A DNA stretch of 64,000 nt from Artemisia argyi (Eukaryota; Streptophyta; Magnoliopsida; Asterales; Asteraceae): the NCBI GenBank assembly GCA_030686995.1, contig CM060680.1, positions 205,145,322 through 205,209,321 on the forward strand, in the 5' to 3' direction. The notes beneath the pieces are model-generated. The model was not told the DNA's origin. It did no database searches and saw only the letters and a program-made list of their open reading frames with translations. Positions 37,387 to 51,628 of the stretch are shown here, in pieces (the first letter of the stretch is position 1; each line of letters begins with the position of its first letter). Position numbers and translations under genes: made by a program.

Positions 37387-37645
37387 GTAATCATCCAAGT
37401 TCGTTTGAATAGCCATTCCGTTGATGAAATGTCATCAATTAAAGAAACATATTTATGTCATTATTACTGAACTGATGGGTTGAGAGTAAAATACTGAGCT
37501 AATGCCATACTGATTCTATAATATAAGCCTAATTAATATCTTTTGCAACAAAGTATAACAGTGAACAATTGATTAATACCACTTCACATACAAATGCTGG
37601 CCCTAGCGGTCGCTCACGTCATGGTCAGTTGCAAAACTACACGAT

Positions 37646-37897
37646 TTGAAAGCTATAGCTCAAAAGATAGAAGGATTTAGTAGAGCTGACCTACAAGCCC
37701 TCTTATCAGATGCTCAGCTGGCAGCTGTCCACATCTTCTGGACAGAGGCTCATGAACCTGGAAATATGCCAGTCATTACAAATGCCCTTCTAGACAAGAT
37801 TGCTGCAAATGCTAGACCTCCGGTTTCAGAAGCTGAAACGCAGAGATTGTACAATATTTATGGCCAGTTCTTGAATGCTAAAATCCATACACTCTGA
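37646..37897 (+). pseudogene. PEX1: PEX1 C-terminal fragment (captured)
   Basis: An 83-residue frame reads KIEGFSRADLQALLSDAQLA, AVHIFWTEAHEPGN, PVITNALLDKIAANARPPVS and EAETQRLYNIYGQFLNAK, then stop. This matches the end of the second AAA ATPase domain and the C-terminus of plant peroxisome biogenesis factor 1. The arginine in GFSRADL replaces the usual small residue of the GFSGADL motif. Only the last part is present; the ATP-binding motifs are absent. Confidence 0.75.
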
Positions 37898-39028
37898 ATT
37901 TTTAGGGTTCCTTTCAACTTAAGTTTAGATCAAGATTCCTTTAAATTCTCATAATTTTTTAATATCTATTATAGTGGTCAAAATGGGTGGCCCCGGTAGC
38001 GGGTCAAAGTGGGCCATTTTCGATACGGGTTGACTAGATACTCATTTTCTGCAACATATTTTTTTAAACAAATGATGTGTCAAATGCTACTTCATTTAAA
38101 GAAAATTTTGGGCTGAATGATTCAGGAGGCTTTAATGAATCAAATATGTACTTATGGTGACTTTCAACTTGTTTTAATCTGCTTGACCTATTTTCCATAG
38201 ACCTCTTTGGTTAGTTTGACATAAATTGTAACCCGAATCTACCAATTCATAAGCAAATGGCGTGTCTGTATCTATAATGAAGTTTACTAAACATTTTACA
38301 AACAACTAAACATTCTTATATACCTGCAGTGGTGATAAGTCTAAGCCATAAACATTGTTGTTTATTGCACTTCAGAACGCATAAGCACATCTAAACATAC
38401 TGATCATATTTGCAAAGCTGAACCCGGGAATAAGAAATGTGCAAAAGATGAATGAAAATTTTGGCCCAATTGTTCTACGTGTTCAAAAATGAACCCAATG
38501 AAGATTATGCAGTAAGTAAATAACATAGATTTTCGTTAGTGAAATACCATGCTTTTGTAAGTTTAGACAACTGGATAAACACCATATTTTATTTCTTGGA
38601 TAGTTTGCACATATTTTATTTCCAAGTTAGGAAAATGAGAATACATCTATGCTCATATAATTTTTTCTCTATCTTTTGAAGTGATATTTCAAGACTCCCA
38701 AGTCTCCAAACAAGTTGTCTGATCAAAACTTGAATGTCAAACATTCAGATTTTGGACTTGCTACAGAAGTCCCACAATGGTGTAAACGGGGAGTACATTT
38801 GGCCTAGCTTATTGGAGCCACTTACTAAGTAGTTTTTTTTTTTTAAATACAATAACTGTTAACAATTATTAGCAAATTCCATACACCAACTTGCAACAGC
38901 CCTGCACAAGTGATGTTCTGATCCGTTTTGTACCCTTATAAAATTGCATACTACCTCCTAAAGGACTTTTTTTACAAAGAATCTTTCTGATAAATTATTT
39001 TCCACAACTTTATCTAGGTTGTTGTTGA

Positions 39029-39416
<388 letters not shown>

Positions 39417-39508
39417 TTTCTTAGTAATCAGGCTACTGACATGGATGTATAGGTTAGTGAGTCTGCTTGGCTGCAGCTGCTGCTGAGTTATTTCGACTTG
39501 GTATACAG

Positions 39509-40113
39509 GGAAATCAAAGGAAGAAACAGCTGCTATTAAAATTCAAACAGCTTTTAGTGGCTACTTGGTATGTCAATATTGTATCTTAATATATCCGATG
39601 TCCTAATATAATCAAGATTTGAAATCTTTTTTATTTTTTATTTACTGATATGTGTATGCAGGCAAGGAGGGCTCTGAGGCTGTTAAGAGGGCTTGTGAGG
39701 TTGAAAACACTGGTGGAAGGGCCTGCTGTGAAACGACAAACAGCAAACGCACTTAAATATATGCAAAACTTATCTCGTGCGCAGTCTCAAATCAATTCTA
39801 GGAGGATAAGGATGTCAGAGGAGAATCAAACCCTTCAAAAATAACTCCTTTAGAAACGGGCAAAAGAAATGGAGAGCTTACAGGTTAGTTTACATCTTGC
39901 ATATACATGGTTTTCTCTTTTTAATAATGTATCATGTATATATGTTTACCTGGAAAGCTAATAAATATCGGTGCATATATGATATTATAAAAGACGGGAG
40001 AAGAATGGAATGATAGTCCGCAATCAAAAGAAGAGATTGAAGCGAAGCTACTCAGCAAATAGGAGGCTACAATGAGAAGAGAAAAGGCGATGGCATATTC
40101 CTTTTCTCAGCAG
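39509..40113 (+). pseudogene. IQD calmodulin-binding protein fragment with introns (captured)
   Basis: Three blocks with GT-AG type borders: 39509-39567, 39662-39883 and 39994-40113. They give KSKEETAAIKIQTAFSGYL, ARRALRLLRGLVRLKTLVEG, QNLSRAQSQINSRRIRMSEE and EEWNDSPQSKEEIEAKLLSK. This is the IQ67 domain (AAIKIQTAF..YLARRALRAL type IQ motif) and the following helix of plant IQD proteins, which bind calmodulin and microtubules. Blocks 1 and 2 join in phase. In-frame stops lie after NQTLQK (39842) and after EAKLLSK (about 40061), so it is broken. The retained introns show capture of genomic DNA. Confidence 0.85.
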
Positions 40114-43100
40114 GTAAACATTTATAAACCAGATATCACATATATGAGTAATAAAAACAAAGATAAAAAAAGGTAATAATAGTACAAACATTTTTCTTCT
40201 TAATGTTCACGAAGCCATAAAGGTAATAAAACCTGAACAGTGGTTACTTATTGTTATAGTGTTGCTGGGGCAAAAGTTATTTGTGTATATTTTCTAACTG
40301 TCACATACTATATATAAGTCATTCTTCGAATTATACTGAACAACGGTTGTTTATTCTTATAGTGTTGCTGGGACTCAAAAGAAGTGATGTTACGTGTCCT
40401 ATCCAAATAAAGAGCGAAAACGTTTGTCATGTTAGTTATATTAAACTATGAATTTGCATGTATATAGATACTTGCTCTACAAATATGTTACTGCCTACGC
40501 AAAATGCTCTACACAATTGGTAGTTTAAGCTATACTAATCATTCTTTACATTTTGCTACTTCATTTTTGTAACAGGTATTAGAAAAAACCAACAACAAAC
40601 TGGTTGCAGCTCCCATTGGTACATCGACCATTTAAATTCTACTACTGACGGTAAATCTACTTTTTCATCAATTTGTGGACTCGCTCCATCATTGATCAAT
40701 TAGACTCTACAGAGATCAAGTTGCTTTCCAATGTGAGCCACCACATTTTAAAAGTCAATGGCTATTGTATTCATAAGGCACCTCAAGTAAGTTTCTCATT
40801 TTTGTTTGATTTAAATTAGGAGGCCGACGGAGGTATCTAAATTTTAATTGCCTTAAGTATCTGTTTATAAACATGTATACAACACATGATGGTACTAATA
40901 TTGTCAAAATGAATTATAATTGGTGATCTTTTTACTGTTCAAGGTTAGGCAAACTCTATGTGAAAGGGGTGGAATGCTACATTTGAAAAAGATGGTTGTT
41001 TGGAAATAACATGTGTAATATTTTATAGTTTTTTTTTTATTTGTGCAAATCAATTTGATAACACTTATTTCATTTTGATAATTAAAGTAGATGATTAGTT
41101 GATACAGCGAAATGGACTTGGCGAGATTGTTTATTTTGTTTGTAGATCAAAATGGGTTGGGTTAGATTACATGTAATACCTATTACAATTAACAAGTTTC
41201 CCAATCCGTTTGTCCCACACATATTTCCATGTCGAACCTTCATATTTTAGCTTCAAAATAATAGACATAGTGATGTTCCTTTTGGGTTTTTTTGTATGCC
41301 TTAAATAACTAAAAGTAAGCTGAAGTTATAAGCCATGATGTTAGTTGTGAATTATTTGTGGATAATTTTAGTAGCTGACCATATTTTAAGATAGATTCTT
41401 GAAGCATATATCTTAGCCTGCTATGTTGTGATTTGTGTTATTATGTTATTTAGGTGTCTTTGGCATTTTAGAGTTTAAGCTTAGCTAATTATGAATCTGT
41501 GATTACTTATGGGTCATAATCGGTTTATGTGTAGCTACTATAAAACGGATTCTGATTAGTTTGGGTCATTTATATTTTGAACACCCTAGCACAACTTTGA
41601 ACAAGAGTCTCTTGAAAGTTAGTTGAGCGGGTGACGAGCTAACCGTATGCCAAAAACTACAACATTATTGTTATGGCTCATGGTGGTCTTGGTCGTTTTC
41701 AAGTAGCGTTTGTTTTGGGGTTTAAAGTTGATAATTACTTTTTGATCCTGGTGTTTCTGAGTTCGATTATTTGAGGTTAAATAATACGCTTTGGATATTC
41801 ACTCTCAGATTAGCAACAATAAAACCTATTAGAAAAATGCAGATACACTACACAATTAGCTTTAAAATTAATTAATAACTAGAAGGGCTCAATAACTAAT
41901 GGTGTACAAAACATGTCTTCAAGCTTTACCTTATTATATAGTTCGTAGGTGCTGACCCACAACAAAGTAGAGATTATAATGTCTAAAATTGATAGGATGT
42001 ATGAATGATATGTTTTTCATACAGGACATATGCCATGAACCATTGACAAGAAAAGTGGATTAGGAAAAACATAACAAGCCTTTTTTGTATCAAGCGTTGA
42101 AGTGTATAGGCATGTAGTTTAACTTTGGTGACACAATACGTTGTAGGCTAATCATTCGTTTAATTTCAATATAACAACTGATGTAAGTACGAGTAGCAAA
42201 TGAGGCCAAGCCAGCTCTCTCGCCTTCACATCAAGGTGTGTCGCATACACTTATCTAAACTGATGCATGTGCCTTATTTGTCTGTCTGTCCCCTTTTTTG
42301 CATCCCAATACTTTTATCCGTGTTTCTTTATATGCCTTTCAAAACCCCACTCAAAGTCTCCTCCTCTACAACGAATCCAATAGATAGATTTGATATACCA
42401 AATATGAATCAAATAGATAGATTTGTAGTCGTATGTGCATCTGTTTTCAAATGAAGTTAATTGCTTTAATCGGTCATGATCTGGGTGAAATTTTTCGATG
42501 ACTAATGAATAGATAGGTCCGTCTCAATTGGTCCATGTAGTCACTTAGTGCTATATATAGTTAGCTCATAGTATACAATTTAACATTCTCAGATGTATAT
42601 ATGTATATTGAGTTCTCTTTACTTCTGATATAGGACCCCGATGTAGTTAAGATATGCATATAAGTTTTATTGCATAGTTCCCAACAGAATCTGTCCAGAA
42701 TTTGGGATTAAAATTGCCAATGTTATTTAGAGGATGAGACTTTGAGTGATTCCATTGTCTTTGTTGCAAATACGTGCATATGTTCTTATTATTCTTATAT
42801 GTTGAACTACTGGTGTAGAATACATCGTCTTTTGTTTTGATCCAAGATCCACAAGTTCTGATTATTATTATATGTTGAACTACCAGCATAGAATACAAAT
42901 ACGTGCATATGTGTTATAAGGGTTATATAAAATCAATAGAAATACGTGCATATGTGTTTCAAGGTTAATACAAAATAAATGGAAACAAGTGTGCATTTTG
43001 TGTTTCATATGTGTTTCAAGGTTAACCAATAGAAATACTAGATATGTTGGAACTAAGGAGATGATGAATAATATTCTATCCAACAATATACTGTAAAAAA

Positions 43101-43540
43101 AAGGAGCCATATGTTATGAATTCTTGACACAAGAAAGTAGTAATTATATGTTCAAGACTAGAGATCCCCACTTTGCTCTAAAATGTTACTTTTATTAGCA
43201 TCAAAAACTAAGAACCTGGGATTCTAACTTATGACCAAGATGACATGTTGTAGCTCTACTATATTTATCCAGCCAAAATTGTATTGGAATGCTGGATCCA
43301 CATTTACTTTAATGTTGATCACTAGGGTCCATCTACATTTTCTTTTATTTTCTTTCTTTGGGCTTGAAGGACGGGGTGCCTCTCCTTTGTCTGATAAAGA
43401 GACTTGTGTCATGTTACAGTGTGCTCTCTTTGAACTCACAACCTGTTCAATATGTTTTCTTGACCTCTTTTTCATTTTTTAGCTTACCACTCATTGATGG
43501 CCTACAATCCGAACATTTTTATTTTAATTATAACCGACTC
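40114..43540 (+). other. Helitron middle part, no gene assigned
   Basis: About 3.4 kb of AT-rich DNA between the IQD and ankyrin-like fragments. A degenerate minisatellite at about 42762-43040 repeats AATACGTGCATATGTGTTT with spacers of about 45 bp. Blocks at 40695-40790 and 43231-43482 are open but have no recognised protein character. Confidence 0.4.
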
Positions 43541-43642
43541 TTGGAGGGTTATTTGCAGCCTTTTGGATGCACATAGCTTAGGTCATTTGGAAATATGTAA
43601 AATCCTTGAGGTGCATGGAGGAATTGATCAGGTTGTTTCCTG
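43541..43642 (+). pseudogene. Ankyrin-repeat-like exon fragment (captured, unidentified)
   Basis: The frame SLLDAHSLGHLEICKILEVH then GGIDQVVSW resembles one ankyrin repeat, of the kind found in plant ankyrin-containing kinases. One repeat only, with a possible donor (TGG|TAAGTG is not a clean GT). Family and origin uncertain. Confidence 0.35.
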
Positions 43643-44384
43643 GTAAGTGCTACATTTTAAGACACGTGTGTCGTAAATATTCGTATGAAGCTCATGTTAA
43701 AAATGATAGTATATGATACGAATCTGAATTATTATTAAAATATCAAAAGAACGAAAATAAAGAACAAGATAGTGCCTACTTTCGAGATGTAGGTGACCTC
43801 CCAATGTCTTAAGACCCCAAATTCTGCATACCCTAAACCTGTAACACTAATGCCCTATAAATAATAGACTCTCTAGCTTAGCCAACGAGCTTCTACCCAA
43901 TTCATACATAAAAGAACTCTGTTTTTCCACTTTTGAATGCTCGTGTATCATCAAACCATTAATGTTAAGTTGGTGTTTGTGAATGTTAAGTCTTCTGATG
44001 AAGTCATGCAAGTTGTTAGCTAAAAGAATGGCCCATATTAAAGAAATATAGCCTGATTGAACCCTCAGTACAAAAGGGTTCAAGAGAACTCAAGGAAGTG
44101 GAACTCTAACGGTCAAGAAGTCAAGTATATTCAATCTTTTATTATGTGTGACAAACACTGATATTAAGTTACAAATTTTCAAAGCAATTTTATTGATATT
44201 TTACCTTTATTGAATGATTTTCATTTTAGGCCTTTCGTTTCGTTGACACGCACAGAGGTGCGTACAACGATTCTATGTACTCTGCCGTTTCCCCATTTTT
44301 CTGTGACAACAATGGTTATCAGGTGCTTATGTTCTTAATCTCTTGGATTCTCTGTCATCAATTAACATATATTGTACACAATAC

Positions 44385-44912
44385 TGGAAAAGGCAAAAGA
44401 GAAGTATCTTGTGGATAAATGGAAGGGTTCAAATGATACAACACCAAATGATTCATATGCTAGGTGTTTTAGACTTTTATCTATTATGATTTATTGCTTT
44501 ATTTCTTTTTCCCAAATTTCTAAATAATCATTTTAAGATTTTTTTTTTCTTTCTTTCTGTGTTACAGATTCCTAGAACTACTCTATAGTTTTCTAGATGG
44601 TACTATTGATAGCGCAAAGTATGAGGATGAATACCGGGCTGTTCTTGGCACTTGGTCGTTCCCTGTCTTCACACTGGACAAGCTGACGGACAAGCGTATC
44701 AAATTGGTGACATGTTCATTTCCCTCTCTTAGTTTTTTGTTCCACATACATTTGTGTTTTGTAAATGACTTAATTTTTTTTCATAATGCCTTCTACAGCT
44801 ACTCGCAATCACAATAGATGATTTTAATGGCAAGCTTCTTGGCCTGTATGCATATGAAAAGTTTAGATGTGGGGAGATGATGCACAAGAAACTTCTCAAC
44901 ATCTATTCTTAG
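44385..44912 (+). pseudogene. SIN3-like corepressor fragment with introns (captured)
   Basis: Blocks at about 44385-44463 (AKEKYLVDKWKGSNDTTPND), 44568-44705 (RFLELLYSFLDGTIDSAKYE, DEYRAVLGTWSFPVFTLDKL) and 44799-44912 (DFNGKLLGLYAYEKFR) match in order the C-terminal part of plant paired-amphipathic-helix SIN3-like proteins, which scaffold histone deacetylase complexes. Junctions at 44463/44568 and 44705/44799 look like introns. An upstream block at 44230-44322 (AFRFVDTHRGAYNDSMYSAV) is exon-like but not recognised. Confidence 0.7.
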
Positions 44913-44978
44913 TGTGCAATGTTGCTATTTGACTTTGGTCTATGGTTGTGGCTTGGTGCGGGTATGATGACTTTCTGA

Positions 44979-45139
44979 AAGATTTGGCTTTGTCTATGAC
45001 CTCACTCACTACCTTTATACCAACAACATGTTGCGGTATATCAAATGTTATGTTCAAAAGGTCAACCTAGAGAACGAGCCTTTAGTTGTTGGACAACTTC
45101 TAGATTGTGAGCTACCCGAGGCTGTCATTTTAGAAGGTC
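44979..45139 (+). pseudogene. Clathrin heavy chain fragment (captured)
   Basis: The frame reads [20 protein letters not shown], then [25 protein letters not shown], which is nearly the plant clathrin heavy chain sequence in the proximal leg repeats ([11 protein letters not shown]...YVQKVNP). Only about 50 of some 1700 residues are present. Confidence 0.85.
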
Positions 45140-46500
45140 TGTTTTTCGACTACCATAGATTGATTATATTTGTCTGTCTTTGACAACCATATGACACATG
45201 AAAACTTCTAATGTATTTAATGGGATAATGGTTGACAATTCTTTTTAGAAGTTCAGCTCGATGCTTTTATTTAATTCGCTAAAAGCTCCATGTTAAAATT
45301 GTATTATTTACTCCCTCCATGCAACTACTGATACATCCACCCAAAAATAATACAAAATATTTTCTCTTTATGAAGGTTTGCATTGGGCTTTAAGAGGATT
45401 AAAGTGCATTATTTAATGTTTGATTTATTTGTCTTAGGTGATTTCACTATTGTCCTACATTTTATATAGTATTTGGTATATCAATACAAGTCCATCAAAT
45501 AAAGAACTATACAATGTGTTGCACAAATAGCCAAATGGATTCCTTACATTTCGAAATTCCAAATCCTACTCAGAGGTAAAGACAATTTACCAATGTGACC
45601 ATTGAGAAAATTGCTAAAATCAAAAAATTCACTATGATTTTGAACCCCCAAGTCCTCATTTCACAATTGAATGTCGTACGTCAAAGTCACCTTTCTTAAA
45701 AAAAAATTATAACGTAAACTTATACCAAAAAATAGTAGTTGAGCTCCCTATCCTTAAAAAAGAATTTTTGTTAACTAACACTATCAAAAGAATAATTATA
45801 AGTCACGAGGTCGTTGTCAAATCTACATGTATAACTACTCCTTAACCGTTGAGGTTTAACATGTTACAGATGGTCAAATCTACATGTATAACTACTCCTT
45901 AACCGTTGAGGTTTAATATGTTACAGATAATGCATAGATAATGAAGTTACATTATTCATTGCATTGTCTTCATTTAATTGGAGATTATTCTTTTGTATTT
46001 CTATATTGCAAAATGTTAGATATAATTTGAAAGCAAATACGACAGAATGTACTTCTTCACATACCTGTGTAATGCCTGAACAGTTATGTGGTGCCTGTGT
46101 CGATAAGTGACCGGCCTTTAGGTGTCACATATGTAAATAGCAGCTGCCGACATCCTACAATTGAAGGCAAGTTAACCTAAAAGTTTTTATGTACAACCCT
46201 TTCTTTCAATATGTACATTTTTCAACTATTTTTTACCACCCTTCTCATTAGGCATAAGGTTTAACGTAAAATCTATCGTTAAATATGAATTTACCACCTG
46301 ATGAATAGGCATAAGGTTATTTTTTCTAAAAGCATAAGGTTATTTTTTTAAATGACATTATGTTATATAAAATCTATCGTTTTATAGGCATAAGGTTTAA
46401 CGTAAACTAATACCATCAAAATAATATTTATAAATCATGCGTGTCTCTTTATTAATACATAAATTATAACTGTACAAGATCACTAATATACGTACATGAC
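45140..46500 (+). other. Helitron right part, simple duplications
   Basis: No gene. A 57-bp segment (ATGGTCAAATCTACATGTAT...) is tandemly duplicated at about 45815-45927. The phrase GGCATAAGGTTTAACGTAAA recurs at about 46251 and 46387, with shorter relatives between. Confidence 0.5.
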
Positions 46501-46528
46501 TAAATTAACATGTAAATTACAAGATATG

Positions 46529-47150
<622 letters not shown>

Positions 47151-49287
47151 AGAAAGCTCACCTGAAAATGATGCTTAAAACGTCAACATAATGTTGGTCA
47201 GATTCATAGGTTTAAGACACACATACACTCTTAAGGCAACCAGTTCACTGTGATTATAAAACATAGCTGGACAAATAATTAGAGTTATCATATAAGCTAC
47301 ATGTTTTCACAAACCAATAATCACATACAAAGGCAACCATTTGGACGGACGTGTCCACCGATCCCATATTGGCATCAATTAGGTCGCATGCGCGAGCAAC
47401 AGGATAAGCATCATCCCAATTGAATCACGTATATATCTCCACACAAAACTTGGCATCAAATGGGTCCCCAAATGAATCACGTATAATCTCATAATCAAAT
47501 CATCACACATAGCATATATACGTTAACATTATAAGTCCAAGCTCTTTGACACACACATAATCACAGTAACCAAAACCATTTAAGACAAGAATCATTCCCA
47601 TCCCAAGTTTTAAACAAAGTAAAAATATGGGACTATGAACTCACCTCAAATCTTGCAGCTTCCACAAAACCAAATCACAATCTATGACACAAAATAAATG
47701 TACATTACATGGCCAAGCTAAAAGCTATAACCCATGTAGTACACATATGATGGATGTCTAAGATTCATATGACCCGCTATGGATCTCCTAGACCCCATAC
47801 CAATCACCACCAAATCCTAATACTCACTAAATCCCTTGCACTTTTAAAATCAGAAAACGCAAAATTTTAGGGTACATTCGCCCACATGAAATCATAACAA
47901 TTAAAGCTCAACAACTCACACCAAAAATTCACCATGGTCTCTCATAAGCATACAAGCTAATCCCAGAAGGCCATGGTCTAATAACAGACACAAGTACCCA
48001 TAAGAAAATCAAACTTGTCAACTATCCAAATTCGGATCTGAACGCACACCAAAAAGTTTTAATTAGAATAAAATACTTCTACAAATTTTCCAGAAGGGCT
48101 AACCTTAATAACACTTTTTCAACCAAAATTCACTATCAAACTTTTACCCAAATTTTGTCCCGGTTTAATAGCTTTGACACTTTATCAAAGAAAAATCAAA
48201 AGACTAACTTCCCGACCTTGAAATCAATCATGGCCGGACTTTTTGGAAAGCTCTTTCATTAAAATTCAATTTAGACAAAAAAAAATTTGTAACTTAACTC
48301 CTCACCATCTGTTAAATACACTCACATCTTTACAGCCCTAGTTTTTTGTCCAAATTAACTCAATGTTTAACATGTTTTATTACCAAACCAACTTCACTAA
48401 TCATCATACCATTAACATCTAATGATCCTACCATGTCTATCATCAATATTTTCCAGAATTTTACAAACCCTAAATCCATCATAATTTATATTACATGAAT
48501 TAGATCAATAACTAATTAATTGAATGAAAACTAGCATCGAAACTATACCTTGATCTTGATTTTTGGCTTCAAAAACAAAATCCTAATTTTTTTCTTCTTC
48601 TCCTTAGCTTGGTAGATCATAATTTGCAGGAAAATAGGGTTATGGGTCATTGGTTATGATTATATGGGTTGGGGTTGGGCTTGTTTGTGTTGGGCTAAGA
48701 TTCCTTATTGCTAGGAATTGTATTTGGGCTCAAATTGGGTTTCCTTTTCCCCTAAAAACACCCCTTGGCCGAATTTTGTATACATATGTATATTTTATAT
48801 ATATTTTTTTATTAAATTAAATTATTACACTCAAAACCTTATACTTTTGATATTTTATAACAACCCGTAACGATAACTAACGTCTCACGCGATAAACCTA
48901 AATTTTACGACAAACAGGAAAAATTATCATTTTCAAAACAAAGTTTCCAAAAATAGATTTTCACACTTTTATAAGCATAACACATAAAAACAAACTCCTC
49001 GTAACTTGCTAACGCTCAAATACTTGAACGAAGACTCCTTACGCAAAAACACAAAAAAACACCAAAACTACACAAGTCATTTCTACACCACAAAGGCGAT
49101 CAAAATGAACTTTACCAGATTCCATACTTTTCAAATCACAATAAAAACCATTTACGCAAAGGGATTTAGTGCTAAAACTCACCTATATCACTCTTATATA
49201 ACTTCAATCACCTAAGACACACCACATAAACGTCAACCGAGTCAAGACTATCAGTCAAACTGACCTGCTAAAACCACGGTTGTTATA
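47151..49287 (-). repeat. Older LTR remnant of the same family
   Basis: 47151-49287 is collinear with 32737-34180 plus the outer LTR part, but more diverged. It starts mid-LTR at the point equal to 32737 (AGAA.GCTCACCTGAAAATG), exactly where the other LTR ends. It ends ...GGTTGTTATA, matching the LTR edge with one change. The simplest view is that the chromovirus inserted into a pre-existing LTR of its own family, and that the other half was lost. Confidence 0.7.
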
Positions 49288-49789
49288 ATAACTTATACCA
49301 AAAACTATACTCCTGTTACTACAACCCAAAAAACAACATATCGGATCATTCATTTACCTGTTATAACACACAAATACAGCAAATCCAAATAGATGCACAT
49401 ATATATTAGACCATGAGTTATAACACTTGTCATCGGCATTTAATCACTCGTACCCATCATTTCTGTTAAGACAGAAACCCGAATATCACTTGGACAATCG
49501 AAAAGTGCTTGAGTAAATTCTGGACTTTTCAACAGAAAAACGAAGGCTCTTGCCAAGACATCCTTTTCGAAACCCATGTGTTTCAACTCTACATAAACTT
49601 CGGCTCCCGAATACACTTGGGGACGTGATCCAACAATTGCCTAAAAATAAGTATATAAACACAAATATTACAACAAACTTGTATAGAACAACACCATATT
49701 ATACCTTTCCGTTTGAGAGTACAAAGCAATCTGCTCAATTCCTAATGCATTCATGAGACATGTTTTCACTTTTCTGTTTTTATCGTTAA

Positions 49790-50594
49790 TTATATCTTTA
49801 TAATGTTACGTAAATTAGATATAACAATTATCTTGGTGCACTCCTTCATTGCATCTGCTACACATTCAAAAGAACCCATGATTTTAGAAACAAATTCACT
49901 TTCTTCTTCAACCTTTTTCTTCTTAGTTTTTTTAGGCTTTATTTGTGAAGGTGGAGTAGCTGTTGTTATCTAAATGTCATCAATGCCTTCGGAATCATCC
50001 AAATCAATCTCATTGGTAGATTCGACATTTTTACTCATTCCTTTTCTTCTTTCTTTGGCTGTTTTAGAACCGCCACCTGTAGCCCTATCTTTAGAAAATA
50101 ACTCATAAAGGTCATCATAGTTTGAAATCATTTTCGTTTTCCATATTGAAGCTTCTGGATTCGCCTATAAAAAATATCGTAAATAAATAAGAATACAATA
50201 AAGTAGAAACATATAATAAGATGAGTAAAGCATACCTCGATCAAAGCTTTCCACACTTCTTCTTCAGCCTCAATTAGTTCACTTATGGGGTTCCAAGAAA
50301 AACCACTTAATGTAGTTCCACGGAAACATCATAGCATAGCGCAAAATGTTCTTTAATGGTTCTAAGACGATTCTGTAAATTTTTTCGGCTTAAATTCAAT
50401 TTGAGAGTTCTATTCAACTCCTCAACCATATTTGCATACGCTTGAGACGTGAATGTTCCACCAATCCTGTTACCTTTCTCTTTTTCTAAAATCATCACTC
50501 TTATAAATTCATCATCCATTTCGGCCGTCCAAGACACAAATTCCCTCTTAAAGTTAGTAGCATTGTTTACCTTTTTGTTTAGCTTTTTATTCAT
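49790..50594 (-). pseudogene. Myb/SANT-like domain protein, broken gene
   Basis: ATG at 50594 starts a frame with FVSWTAEMDDEFIRVMILEK, GGTFTSQAYANMVEELNR and SRKNLQNRLRTIKEHFALCY, i.e. a Myb/SANT-like DNA-binding domain (PF12776 type) found in L10-interacting MYB-like proteins and in Harbinger-linked proteins. After CYDV the frame shifts by one base; the continuation (LSGFSWNPISELIEAEEEVW) is in another frame up to a GT at about 50237. A second exon from about 50166 gives EASIWKTKMISNYDDLYELF, KDRATGGGSKTAKERR and an acidic stretch, then a TAG at about 49970 before a Lys-rich tail (KPKKTKKKKVEEESEF). One frameshift and one stop make it a pseudogene. Confidence 0.65.
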
Positions 50595-50862
50595 TATCAA
50601 ACCTATTTCGATAAATACATGTAAGCATAAATTGATTAAAGCAGATCATAAAAACAAAAGTAGCAAAATACATCTTGTAAAAAAATATATTTGATGTTCG
50701 TTGTGATGCAAAAAGAAATCATACTATATATGACTCATAAAAAATGAACAATTTCTATCTCTATTTACCTATATATGACTCATAAAAAATCATACTATTT
50801 GTGATGCAAAAAGAAAACGCCTAACCCACTTCATTAACTCAAGTTAAACCATGTTTAGTAAT

Positions 50863-51351
50863 TGTTGATACAAAAGTTGGGCGTACCTGGTTATGGGCTT
50901 AGGCTCTCGTACCAATTCACTTCTTAGCACTTGTTACCTGCGTACTAAGAAAATAAGACAACACCGTTAGGCTTATCGAGGGATTGTCTCCCCCGATTAG
51001 ACTCCGGCGTGAGAGTAAGTAATCGATATAGGGTTCTCGTAAAGAGTTAGGGTTGTATATCGTACCTTGAATGAGAATCGTATGATTCTATATATAGGGG
51101 CTAGGAAACCATGTTTCTTGCTCCTTACTCTTCGCACGCGTAGTGCTTATCCGAGGTAAGGATATCTATTCCACGAATAGATAATCCTTATCGTGTACCC
51201 GGTGGGTTTGATTGGGCATTGGGCTTTGTGAGCCCAAGGCATTAATACTGCGGCCCATACCATTGTCATGGTAGCCCACTCGTGGTGGACTTAGGCGCGA
51301 GTAATGTTTGTCATTTGGGCTTGTAGCCCAAATAGAGACTATACGTCATCA
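50863..51351 (-). repeat. Downstream (3') LTR of the Tat element
   Basis: 489 bp, plus-strand TGTTGATACAAAAG...ACGTCATCA. It differs from the other LTR mainly by a 6-bp insertion (TGTGAG near 51228) and scattered single bases. Confidence 0.93.
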
Positions 51352-51364
51352 TGTCCCCCCAGTC
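51352..51364 (-). other. Polypurine tract of the Tat element
   Basis: The minus strand reads GACTGGGGGGACA directly before the downstream LTR, the expected plus-strand primer. Confidence 0.75.
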
Positions 51365-51628
51365 TAGTGTACGCGGCTCGTAGCCGCGGATACTAGACTT
51401 AATATTATCAGCGGTAAGCATGGCGGGAAATTAAGGAAATTTTACCGCCTATTTTCTAAGTGCAATGCACCTAGTCCTAGGTATTTCAAACGGATACCTC
51501 GAAAAATGGGGGTGGTGTCCACGTGGCCCTCGTGAATCGGGAAAAAGTGCATGTACCGGTTCAGTTTCAGCCATACGTTATTGTGAGTGGGATCCACGTG
51601 GAGTTAATCTAGGGTTTTTACCACTCCC

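Noticed and set aside
38690..38820. Kinase-like phrase NVKHSDFGLATE in the Helitron
   Set aside because: Only one short DFG-like motif with no flanking kinase motifs; could be chance or a very decayed calcium-dependent kinase piece.
43224..43576. Overlapping frames on both strands near 43.3 kb
   Set aside because: No recognisable motif, no splice context; treated as chance open frames.
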